Assembly: GCA_950295325.1 (NCBI GenBank)
Contig: OX485807.1
Coordinates: 43,556,440-43,620,439, forward strand
Reading direction: 5' to 3'
Length of the DNA stretch: 64,000 nucleotides
Source of the DNA: Polytrichum commune
Taxonomy: Eukaryota; Streptophyta; Polytrichopsida; Polytrichales; Polytrichaceae
Position numbers and translations under genes: made by a program. Below the pieces are notes generated by a model. It was not told the origin of the DNA. It saw only the letters and a program-made list of their open reading frames with translations, and did no database searches. Positions 1 to 10,690 of the stretch are shown here, piece after piece (the stretch's first letter is position 1; each line of letters begins with the position of its first letter).

Positions 1-200
1 GAAGCACAAGGTTTGAAAGGCATTAGTTTATTGAGACCTTTAACTTGAATCCTTGCGACTTTGAAAGCACTAGCCCTAAATTTGACTCTCGCACTTGAAA
101 ATCCGCGACACGATTCTATATATGGTCATCAAGGTAGACGTGTCACGTGTGTATCTTTCTCCACCCACTTCTCATTCGATATGGAACACACACTTCACTT

Positions 201-918
201 AAGGTAGAGGGTGCTTAAACCAACACTTTAAGCTATTGCACATACATATGGCTATGTGGTTGATATATAAAATATATATTCATGTTAGTCTTTGGGCTGA
301 ACATAGGTATCAAGAAAGAAAAAATAAATTTAGTCTCAATTGAATATTTGATGAATATTCAAAGTCAAAACTAGCTCTTTATACCAATCCATAGGCCCCG
401 TGTATGGCAACCTCACATATGATGAGGACCCCCACCTTCATTGCCTAGAACCAACATAACATAGCTGGGTACTAGACCCAAACTACATCAAAGCCCAAGT
501 AGTAATGGTATGCAAAGCCACACGGGCTACCTCCATGATCCCTCCCGGTTTGCTTGCAAAACCATCACCTTGCATCCCGGGAACCGACCCCCTTGCATCC
601 CGGGAAATGACCCTTTTGTGCTTTGTGGGCCTACCTCCTTGGCTTTGTGAATAGAATGACTAGAATAGGCATTGACAAGCCACCCTAATCCCACCTTGAA
701 CCAACCCGAGATAGAGTGGAGCCCGTTACATACCCTACATGAAGGTCATGGAGGCCGCTATGAGGTGGCACCACTAATGGCACCTAAAACCGTCACTCCG
801 TGGGCCCAGACACTCCTACACCGCCGGGTACGGTTCAAGGTTGTAGAGTGTTGGCAATTGGGAGGCATTTATAGGCGTTGGTTTTGGATGGGGTGTTGGT
901 TTTAGCACCCTCTACCTT
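201..918. repeat. Segment bounded by a 26-bp terminal inverted repeat
   Basis: The stretch begins with AAGGTAGAGGGTGCTTAAAC at 201 and ends with its reverse complement finishing at 918. The two 26-bp ends (201-226 and 893-918) differ at one position. This is the architecture of a small TIR DNA transposon of 718 bp. I see no convincing target-site duplication next to the ends, so the exact termini and superfamily are open. A 77-codon open frame inside (672-905) has no recognisable domain. Confidence 0.5.
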
Positions 919-929
919 ATCTTAGAGCA

Positions 930-1200
930 AGATCATTAGCAAATCCAAATGGTGCCCATAGCAATTTGTTTCATAAATTTCGGAGCTTATATGAGTATCT
1001 TGTTTATTACGAAACTGAAGATTCTCGTGCTCACTAAGTGGTCATATAGATCTTCCAATCATGTTGACTATGGAGCCTGGAACAATTGGCATATTTGGAG
1101 CACGCGTTCTGATCTATTTTCATCGCATGTCTTTGTGGTGCACATGTTCTTAGATCCGCACCTGACTTCATACCACTCAAATATAGGTGTCCGTAGTATT
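930..1200. repeat. Dispersed repeat, copy 1 of 3
   Basis: This segment is clearly similar to 58245-58530, with weaker similarity near 38095-38200. Shared blocks include the sequence around 987-1037 (GAGCTTATATGAGTATCTTG, against GAGCTCATATGAATATCTTA at about 58318) and a later block around 1150-1190 (TTAGATCCGCACCTGACTTC, against TTAGATCCACACCTAACCAC). A 100-codon open frame covers it, but it is not conserved as protein between the copies, so it reads as an old non-coding interspersed repeat. Confidence 0.55.
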
Positions 1201-2776
1201 GTTACATGTTGGAATTACCCTATTCGAATTCAAAGTCTTAAACTATTTTGATGCATGTGTGCATTTAAAAAAGAAGTTGAAGTGGGCATGTTCGGAGGAA
1301 AACCATTCTAGGGAATCTAGAAGCAACAATCTAATTCATTTTTAGACTCCAAAATTGCAAGCGAGTCAATGGTTGTTAGTAAGTGAGCCGTATAATATAC
1401 ATGCATATACAAAAATTAATTTGAAAGCATTCAAGCTTGAAATTGTGGTAGTAATAATGGCTATTTAAAACTAGAGCATAGTGTAATCACAATTCAGGAT
1501 CATGGTTAATATGATTAGCCTTGGCTCAAGTAAGCAAGAGGGGCTAACTTCTCTACCGGTTGTTTTATGGGCTTCAATAAACTAAGGGCCATCCTCTAAG
1601 TGGGCTTTTGATTTGGTGGAGATCATGACAAAGTTGTGTGACCCACAAAGAACTAGAAACGGAGAAATGACAACACTCTCTAAAGAGTGCAATAAAAGCT
1701 TCATAGAGTATTCAAAAATTTCATTGCACCCTTTTAATTCATGGTATAATGTTTGTCAAAATTGCAAATTGTATAACGGTACATCCCAAAGAGTATGGAA
1801 AACAAGAGTAGGCGCATGGGGCAAGTTCCACAACCAAACATTCTCTAACCGTGAATATTGTTGTGACAAGGGAGGTTCGAGATGACCCTAAACTACAGGT
1901 CGATAGTGGAGAGGTACCCATTTTCGAATGGAGTGGTTGGCAGTTCGATTCCTGATGTGAAATCTTCTCTCTACTTTACAAAAAATCAAACTGACTAGAT
2001 AAGTAGAAAGCCAAGAGCCCACCCACTCCAAGGTAGGCAATAAACCCCACCCTACACCAAGAGGATTCTTGAGCAGGGTAGGGCCAATGGGCTCAAATTC
2101 ACATCGGATTGCCCGATGTTGGTTACTTCCTTATTCAATGGTGACAAGGGATAATGATCACCTTGATGGTCAAGGATGTTGGCATTGTTGTTTACCTCTA
2201 ATTGATGTAAGCTTTCTAGCTAGCATTTTTCAAGGTTTTTTGGGGGGGAGAAGCATTGCCATAAGGGTTTAAGAGGAGTTTCATGTGGTACTTGCTCCAA
2301 CCAAATGCAATGTAGTCGAAGATGTAGGTTGTGAAGTCCCCAAAGATGAGATGGACTACCTCCGATCACGCACAATCATGCATACATATATACTCCTTCA
2401 ACTTTGGAAGTTGCGTGCAAGTGTTGTGTAGGAACAATAGGCATGTTGTAGAGGAGGAGCCACACAATTTATAGAGTTGTAAATATTAAATCTCCCAACG
2501 ACAAATTGATCATTCCATATCGTTGTCGTTGCTCAACCTTGATGAAAAGGATAGTGGGCCAAGTTTAGGTTTCCTTTGAAGGTATTGAACCAAAATCGGG
2601 TGCATAAGAGAAAATCCATAATGGGTGAAAAGATGTTGTTTGAATGTTTTGGTCTTGATCTTTCCACCCTAGCCACCGTGGGGTGTACCAAAACCATGCA
2701 CACCTCCAAGTGGATGTTTTGGGTTGCAACGGGACCTTTTTAAGGAATGTGCCACAATTCAAAGGAAGTGTTATGC
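1201..2776. other. Intergenic, no gene seen
   Basis: AT-rich DNA with only short open frames (90 codons or fewer) that show no recognisable domain or coding-like composition. No RNA gene or ordered repeat was noticed. Confidence 0.5.
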
Positions 2777-2784
2777 ATCTCTAA

Positions 2785-3205
2785 CACGGGGAGGTCACTC
2801 CATTGTAAAGTTGAACAACCACGTGCAAACACTTTACATGTAAAACATCCTACTTTTAACATAAAGCATCACCAAAATGGGTCAAACTTTTATCAATTTT
2901 TTTTTCATGAGTAGATATACACAATACCTATTACATAGTAGAAACTGGTAACTAAGTTTGACAGATTTTTTCTTTTCATAAAACTTACAGTTTCTAACTA
3001 GAATGACGCAAAATTGAACGAAAAAAATTACTACAAAAATGAAGATGACTAAAAATTTCAAAGAAATATACAAAAATACTATCAATGGTTATGTATATGT
3101 AGAAAAATATCATAGATTTTAAATCTATCTATGGCATGTAATATAGGGGTGGCAAACTTTGTTCACACGTGGTGTTCAACTTGACAATGGAGTGACCTCC
3201 CTGTG
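2785..3205. mobile_element. hAT-type MITE, family 1, copy A
   Basis: A 421-bp element with terminal inverted repeats CACGGGGAGGTCACTCCATT at the left and its near-exact inverse at the right (ending CCTCCCTGTG). Direct 8-bp flanks are ATCTCTAA (2777-2784) and ATATCTAA (3206-3213), one mismatch, as expected of an aged hAT target duplication. The interior is AT-rich and has no transposase. A second copy with the same ends is at 19238-19654. Non-autonomous; it would depend on a hAT transposase encoded elsewhere. Confidence 0.85.
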
Positions 3206-3213
3206 ATATCTAA

Positions 3214-3827
3214 GTTGCTTGATGAAGTTTTGACAATTACATGATCATTGGTGTGTCGACGATCTCACAACCAAATGGAGATGGAGACAACATGTATATG
3301 GAGATTGTTGTAGTTGATGCCTTCAATTGGGTGTTGTCCACATTGAAGAGCATGCACTTCACATTAAACTATGAGAGCAAAGCCGATCATTGTCAACATG
3401 TGCATGCAATGGCTTCCGCATCATGAGATGTTATTTTGGCTAGCTTAACAACTTCACAAAAGGAGTGAGTTTGTTACAAGGAAACGGTCTCTTGCCTAAA
3501 ACCATTAAAATTGGGCAACGTATTCAAACCCTTCTACTTTAAGCAGGTTACCGAGAGAGGTATTTATATAAATTCTCAATGTCTTTTGGAAACCTTGCTT
3601 AACTCCTTTAATAGCCCTGTAGTCTACATACATTTATGTAACTCGGAATAAGACCTAATTATCTAAGAATGTTCTTAACTTCGTAATGGTCCAAGACCAC
3701 CACACTTCACTCTGCTTTGTAGAACATGACCAAATTTTCCCTTTCTTGTTTTGATCTATTGGTGGCATAGGAGTGCTACGATACATATAAGGGCCGCTTC
3801 ACATGGGCCCTATATCACACACTACCA
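3214..3827. other. Intergenic, no gene seen
   Basis: Spacer between two hAT-type elements. One 61-codon open frame (3241-3426) starts with a run of plausible codons but resembles nothing I recognise. No repeats noticed. Confidence 0.45.
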
Positions 3828-3835
3828 CGGAGAGG

Positions 3836-5911
3836 TGACTATTGAAATTTTAGAAACCACGTGAGATAAAAAATAGGCTCAATTTAATTCATCGAGGGTA
3901 AATTTTACAAATTCGTTAGATCTACCATAGCATTGGAAATATGTCCTCTACATGATTATTTGTAAAATAGGGTGGTGAATAATTCCTCTATTTTAGTAAT
4001 CAGTAGAAAAAAATTAGGGTATTAGATATTGGACCCCCCCAAATGTGTGTAGTAAGATCAATAGAATAATTATGGGTTTGACTACTTGGATAAAGAATTG
4101 CGTAAATTTTTTCCAAATTTGAATGAAACGCGTTAGTATGGAGGGAAATGTTGTGGACTTTTTTGGGGAAAGAATGTTGTGACTTCTCAATGGCCCTTGG
4201 CTTGCTTAGGGTTGGGCAAACACAGTGGCGTGAAGGCGGTGAAGTGTTCGGGTAGGAGGTCTTGCGTTGGTGAAGTGTGGCGCATAGGCGGTAGGTAAGA
4301 CACATTTTTTGGAGTTTTCTTCTTTGCTTCATAACGTTCATACAAGGTGTTTCATGAGCGCCAAAGATTCAGCTTGCTCCACTTGCATGCGGTAAAAATT
4401 GATTTCAAACTCCAACTCCTTGATTTTCCCCTTTCACTGTCAGTTTTTTGACGACATGCTATTGATTTCCGACGCCCTCCTAAATGTGAGATGTAGAAAG
4501 ATGAAGAGTTACAAAACCTGAATGTGAGCGTAGAAAGATGAGATGCTTTCCAGGTTGTTTTATACTTGTATCTTGTTCTTTGAGACATCTACCTCAAGTG
4601 GGATGTTTTGATGTCACTACCAATAGTTGTAAAAATGTGTATATTTTGATGAGATGTGTCATTCGGATTTTGTGTAACAAGTGGTTTCGGAATCAGAGGA
4701 CGAGGTCCTACTAGAGATTGCAGTGTCATTCCATGAGAGGCCAATTTTGTCATCGAACTGGAACTAATGTCGTGGAAACTAGGAGATTATATAGATGAAA
4801 AAGAGATTAAGAAAGTTCGTGAGGTTGGAATTGGGTTCTAGAAAGGCCGATATTGGGATCACTCGGAAATGTGAGCCATATGACCATTTTCAACCCTAGA
4901 ATTATAGGTCTCTTTCGAAGATTTCAAACATAAAATTTCAAACTCCATTATGTAATCCTAGTAATGCTAATAGTATCCAATATGCCAATATTCTATTGAT
5001 TGTATTTTTGCTACAACAATCTTTTGTAGATGATCAATGATGCGCTACAATATTTGGCAACGTCATTGTGGTAGACGTAGAGGATTGCGCTTTGCCTTGT
5101 ACTATGCTTTGGAGGAAGACTTGGTGGAATGGTTAGAGACTTCAAAGGTTGCCCGCCTCATGCCATCAATTAGTTTTAGTTATTCGTCATCATTGGTGTT
5201 AAGCAAATCTCTCCAAATTTTTTAGTCTTATCATGACATTGTAGAGGATATTAACATGTATTGGAGCGTGCATAGATATATCCTAATCCTTCACATTGTA
5301 AATATTTGGTACAAGGTTGAATGTGTTTGTGAACACAATTGAAGTAAATGTTTTCAATTTGTGTATTTAGCTTTCTTTCATTTGAATGCAATCTTTTGTT
5401 TTTGGAGTACATAGTTGTACAAAAAATCATGTTTTGTGATAATTGATTGTGTTTCTTGTTTTGTTCTATCCGGATTTACAACTTGTCTATGTTAGCGTGT
5501 ACATTTTGTTATCTCCATGTTTATTGGTAACCTTTTAAATAATATCCAAGTGTTATTGATTGTGTTTTGAACGGCATTTTGAACGGTTAGCATTGGTAAA
5601 ACTAATTGAAACCGATTGAATGACAAGATGGATGCTATGGAACATTTCTTGCTCACATAGTCAATTTTGCAATACTATAGTATTCCGTCTACTATTTGGT
5701 ACTTGTACGATTTATAAAAAAAATATGATGCCAAAAATTAGCCTTTCTAAACAATTACAAATAAATATAGGGTGTTAAAAAATACGTCAAAGTAGCTTTA
5801 AATCTACATATAGGGAGGGAAAAAATATTGAGAAGTGCATAAATATCCCCCCATTAAATACCCCATTATCGCACATGGTTACAAAATGTAAGGGGGTGTG
5901 ATCCCCCCGTG
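3836..5911. mobile_element. hAT-type element, family 2, long copy (L)
   Basis: The element starts CACGGAGAGGTGACTATTG and ends ATCCCCCCGTG. It is flanked by a perfect 8-bp direct repeat CACACTAC (3828-3835 and 5912-5919), the hAT signature. Its left end (3836-4080) and right part (5357-5911) match, in inverted orientation, the shorter copy R at 6561-7378. About 1.28 kb between them is absent from copy R. Related shorter members are at 14365-14655 and 44431-45016. No intact transposase is visible. The inserted part has weak coding-like traces on the minus strand near 4345-4440 (a KELEFEINFY...LMKHLV-like stretch broken upstream by a stop), too little to name. Confidence 0.8.
4080..5356. other. 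Extra segment present only in hAT copy L
   Basis: Comparing copies L and R, continuous homology stops near 4080 (…AATAATTATG) and resumes near 5357 (TGTATTTAGCTTTC…), whereas the corresponding sequences in copy R adjoin directly around 7100-7130. The segment is either the ancestral interior lost from R or a later insertion. Open frames here (4352-4588 minus, 5037-5225 plus) have no recognisable domain. A minus-strand reading around 5060-5200 (LIDGMRRATFEV...) looks faintly transposase-like but is interrupted. Confidence 0.5.
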
Positions 5912-5919
5912 CACACTAC

Positions 5920-6552
5920 AAAAGTAAGAATATGTTATTTTATCATGATGTTTGTTGATGTTGGAAATTGGCATCTTGTTCAATCTATTCATAAAATATT
6001 GCATGTTCACCACACCTACAATCAAAATCTCCGAGGATTCTCCACTGCAAAATTTGATAGTAATTGGGCATACTCACGGGCTTGAGGAAGCTTGATTATT
6101 GGTGTTGGCTGGTCATCCACATCATTCCCCTCCATTGGCTCTTCATTCAAATTTAAACCCAAATGGGTTTCTCCAACTTCAAAAACTTTAAGGTCATGAA
6201 GTTTACGTTCAAAACCAAATTCGAGCGTGTGCTTTTCAACATCACTTTTAATGATAAGTTTTGAAGATCTCCAAATATCTAACTTAAACAACACTTTTAG
6301 GCCTTTGACCAAAAAAACAAACAAACATGGTTTTAGTATACCTGAGCATTATTTGATCCACTTTACCATGCTTGCACCCATTCATAAATTGTGTGCAAGG
6401 TGTTTTGTGTGCAGACGTGGTCATTGAAACCAAAATTGTTGAAATTATAACGAATATGAAAAGCATCCGCCACTCAAGATTGTCATCACCTCCGGAGCCA
6501 AGAAGTTGAAGTGTGGCATGAGCAAATCTAGGCGTATAAGCTGGCAAGGACT
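5920..6552. other. Spacer between two inverted hAT-type copies
   Basis: Unique 0.6-kb DNA separating the tail-to-tail elements. Two overlapping minus-strand open frames of 87-100 codons (6022-6324, 6284-6547) are present, but neither shows a motif I recognise. Confidence 0.4.
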
Positions 6553-6560
6553 AAAAGTTC

Positions 6561-7378
6561 CTCGGGGCGATCACACCCCCTTGCGTTTTGTAACCACGTG
6601 CAATAATGGGGTATTTAATGGGGGGATATTTATGCACCTCTCAATATTTTTCCCCGTCTTATTTGTAGATATAAAGCCACTTTAACGTATTTTTTAGCAC
6701 CCTATAGTTATTTGTGATTATTTAGAAAGGCTAATTTTTGGAACCATATTTTTTTTATAAATCGTACAAGTACCAAATAGTGGACGGAATACTATAGCAT
6801 TGCAAAATCGACTATGTGAGCAACAAACATTCCATACCATGCATCTTGTCATTCAATTGGTTTCAATTAGTTATACCAATCCTAAATCATTCAAAGTACC
6901 GTTCAAAACACATCCAATAGCATTTGGGTACTAGTTAAAGGGTTATCAATAATAAACATGGAGATAACAAAATATACAAGCTAACATAAACAAGTTGTAA
7001 ACACAGATAAAACAAAACAAGAATTATAATCAGTTGTACCAAGACATAGAATTTTGCAAAACTACTTGCTCCCCCCCAAAAAAATTGCATTCAAATACAA
7101 GAAAGCTAAATACAAAAGTCATAATTATTGTATTGATCCTACTACACACTTTTAGGGGGATCCAATATCTATAACCTTATTTTTTTTCAACTGATATCTA
7201 AAATGAAGGAATTATTCACCACCCTATTTTAGATATAATCATGTAGGGGACATATTTCCAATGCTATGGTAGATCTAACATATTTATAATGTTTACCCTT
7301 AATGAATTAAATAGATCCTTTTTTATTTTTATTTTTATCTCACGTGATTTCTAAATTTCCGATAGTCACCTCCTTGAG
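6561..7378. mobile_element. hAT-type element, family 2, inverted copy (R)
   Basis: This is the reverse complement of the outer parts of copy L. It begins CTCGGGGCGATCACACCCCC and ends GATAGTCACCTCCTTGAG. Flanking 8-mers AAAAGTTC (6553-6560) and AAAATTTT (7379-7386) agree at six of eight positions, compatible with a decayed target duplication. It is 818 bp and has no coding capacity. Together with L it forms a large inverted repeat, best explained as two separate insertions, because L has its own perfect 8-bp duplication. Confidence 0.7.
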
Positions 7379-7386
7379 AAAATTTT

Positions 7387-9733
7387 ATGTCGAAAGAGAT
7401 GTGAGATTTAGGTGTGAGGACAAATTTCTAATCAGAAAGAGAATCAACAACTTCAAGATTTTAGTCTATAGATCCAACAATCCCTAAACACTTCAACCTC
7501 CATCCAAACCCAAAGACTCAAAAGTGCAACATTTGTTTTGAAACCAAGGTTTGAAATATTTAACATGTGTTAAGTTGAGTGAACCCATTGATGAATTCAC
7601 CATGTACTGCCCGATCACATTGTGGATCCCACCAACTTCACGCACTAATCGCCTCTATCATATGACAAATTAGATCCAAAAAATGTCGTATTACAAGCGT
7701 CGTAGTCGTAATATCAAGGTAAATTAACACCAAAAAGTATGGTTGATGGGAAATGTGTCGTGTTATCAAGGTGTTGAATTATCGGGATTAGACTGTACAC
7801 CAATAACCATGACCACCGTTTTCTAAAATCTCTAATTGGTTGAGAAATGAGTGGTGGTCCCATTTCGTTTTACACATTGTCACCAAATTTATTGGTGACC
7901 ATGGGTGAGCATGATATATAATGAAAGAGAAATTGATATGGAATCTTACATGTCCAAAAACGAACAATGTTTGGTGGTCACCCAAATAGGGTATCTTAGC
8001 TTAAATTGATGCAAAGAATGGAGGTAACCATCTCATGAAAGAAATCGAGCAAGGACCATAATTTTTAACTATTGTCATTTTATTTAACTATTCAGACTGA
8101 CATGTACTTGCAATTTATGATGAAATTGTTTTATTTATATTTTTAAAATTGATTGATTGATTTATTATTTTTCCTAGCCTAATTATGTTCAAACTTGAAA
8201 ATGAACATCACAAAAGAAAAACCTCTCAAGTCGCTCCCACACCCATATTTGTAGTATGCTTGTAAACTACAGTGAAATGTTTTTTAGCAAACTTTGTATG
8301 TGTATGTAGATGCAAGGAGAGTCAAAACATGGAGTTTTCACCATACAAAGGTGGACATCAATGGCCACAAAATTAGGGTTACAAGATCTCTTGCACCTTC
8401 ACGTACACTAGAATTTTTAATGTTCTCACACTTTTCCCAAACACAACGTCATGGGCCCGATTTGTTGAAGTGTGAGATTAGTGCGTTTCAAGGTTATCCT
8501 CCAATCTCATCTAGGAGACTTCCATTACTCGTGGATACCCCAGACTTTGGAAAGGTTTTTGACAAATGCCATGTAGTTTAGATTTTGGTGAGAGAAAAAC
8601 CCAAGGAAACACGTGGGGAAGATTTAAAAGGTGATTTGATAATATCTAGGTGTTTCAAGTGATGTAATCAAGGTAGAAACATGCCGATTCTAGATTATGT
8701 AGTGTTTAACTTCACAATTATGAAGATTATTTCGTAAAGTGTTTCAAATAATAGTATATGCATTTGTGGTTGTCATTCATACTCACTCTATTTAGCTTGA
8801 CAATATTTTGGCGGTGAAACCACATTACTTGGAACTCTTGCAGTGCACATTCATAAGCACAACCATCATCAATTGTCTTGCATTTTAGTATCACATTTTA
8901 ATCTCTTTACCGAACTCAAAGAAGCTATGGTACAAACAAATATTTCATTGTAATCAATCCATGTCGTGAAGCTTGGAAAGTCAATGTAGTCTCCCTTACA
9001 TGATTATTAGTTTTCCTTGACTGAGTCCTATTTTAACTACATTATTTGACAACCATCTTCTACGTGGCTTCGGCCAAAGTAATTAAATGTTTATCAGATG
9101 TGACCCTAGACCATACCACGAGTTAGATTGAGAGTTGATTATCTTGTTATTCGATTTATCTGTTTTAATTTGAAGTTCAACATACAAGCTTATCTCTTAT
9201 TCCAGAACACATGCAGTATCTGGTCTATCTATTGTGATTGAAAGACTATTGACTACTGCATTTGGTCATTGTAATTGTTCAATGCAAATCTACCATCCAA
9301 AATGATCAAAGTAAAATCATACGTCGCAATTCGATTCATATTCGACAATTTCCAGTGTCCAGCTCGCATTCATGTATCTTCTTTCTCACACTTCTATCTA
9401 ATTCTTCTCCTTCACTACTAATTGTTCTTTTGGCTTTTGTCTGCCAAAAGTTAGAGAAAGAAAACAAGGAATTCCCAAGTATAAAAATCTATGGCCTCTT
9501 CAACAACTCACGATTCATCAACTTATGTTCAACTTCACATTCAACTGGCAGTGAATACACTTCCACAATCTCTCTCTGTTAAAATGTGGAGGCAGTTCAA
9601 TACATCGTCATAGTATTTGATCAGACACTGGCCAATCCGCCTACCAAGATCTCCACTCGAAATGTTGAAACATGCTTGGTGGATCTAACAAATCAGTGCT
9701 CTCTCCAGTGTTGGTAATTCGAACGAAGGCCGA
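7387..9733. other. Intergenic, no gene seen
   Basis: AT-rich DNA. Open frames up to 106 codons (8294-8581, 9262-9582) show no recognisable domain. The second is rich in Ser/Leu with low-complexity character. No RNA gene was noticed. Confidence 0.45.
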
Positions 9734-9770
9734 ACACTGGAAATTGTTGAATATGAACAATTTCCAGTGT
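9734..9770. repeat. Perfect 15-bp hairpin
   Basis: ACACTGGAAATTGTT (9734-9748) and its exact inverse (9756-9770) are separated by 7 bases. The motif ACAATTTCCAGTGT also occurs alone at 9345-9358, about 0.4 kb upstream. It could be a small transposon scar, a transcript stem-loop or a protein-binding palindrome. Nothing in the sequence decides. Confidence 0.6.
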
Positions 9771-10244
9771 ACCTGACTTCTTACACTCTCGAAGCATGCA
9801 CATTTGATTGTCACTCACTACTTCTTTGTGATAAGATTGCTTCTTTCTTTCTTTCTTTCTTCATTCAACAGACCACCTTCTTCCAAGAACATCGACAACC
9901 GATAGATAGACGCAGTATCTTATGTGTTGATAGCCTTTCAAGAGTATTCGATCTGTTCAAATCATCAAGCACAATAACCGAGGTGGAGGCGAGGATCTCA
10001 GCCTCTTACATACACACCTTGAGAACAATTCGCTTTCATTTTAGATTCTCTGTCACCCATAATTAACGCAAGACTGCATGCAACTCAAGAATCTCGCCTG
10101 CACTCGTTCGCATATGCGCACAGAGGACAGGCTCTTGACTGTGTATTAACTCCCGCACAAGCTTGCAATCCAGCACAACTTCCTAGGTGTCATTCAACTG
10201 GGGAACATACGTGATCACAAACACCAGTGTCCAGGACAATGATC

Positions 10245-10690
10245 GGGGAGAACGAGCAGTTAGTTACAAATGAACTGGTTGAGTTTGAGAAATAACCGGT
10301 TGAAGTTCGAGACTGCAGGAAAATTACCCATCATTTTGGAGGAATTTATAGAAGAATATACCCCAATTTAATGAAGGAAAACCGGAGGATGTCAACATGT
10401 AACCAGTTGGACTTGCAACACTCGGATCTCAACCGATTATGCCCAAAAATCTCCCCAATCACTAGTCCAGGAAGGATTTTGGGCATAATCGGTTTGAGAT
10501 CCGAGTGTTTCCAGATCCGACCGGTTGCATGTATGTTGACATCTTTTGGGTTTTTCTTTATTAATTTGAGGTATATTCCATAGATTCATCTAAAATGATG
10601 GGTGTTTTTTTTTTCCTGAAGTCTTGAAATAGAACTGGTTACTTCTCAAAACTCAACCAGTTCATCTGTAACTAGTGGTTGGATCTCCCC
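10245..10690. mobile_element. Foldback (long-hairpin) element
   Basis: Two roughly 210-bp arms (10245-10451 and 10475-10690) are inverse copies around a loop of about 23 bases. The outer ends are GGGGAGAACGAGCAGTTAG and the inverse of GGGGAGATCCAACCACTAG. The inner ends meet around GCCCAAAATC. Arms are diverged by scattered substitutions and small indels. A 70-codon open frame is a product of one arm. No clear target duplication was found, so it is called a foldback/MITE without superfamily. Confidence 0.7.
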
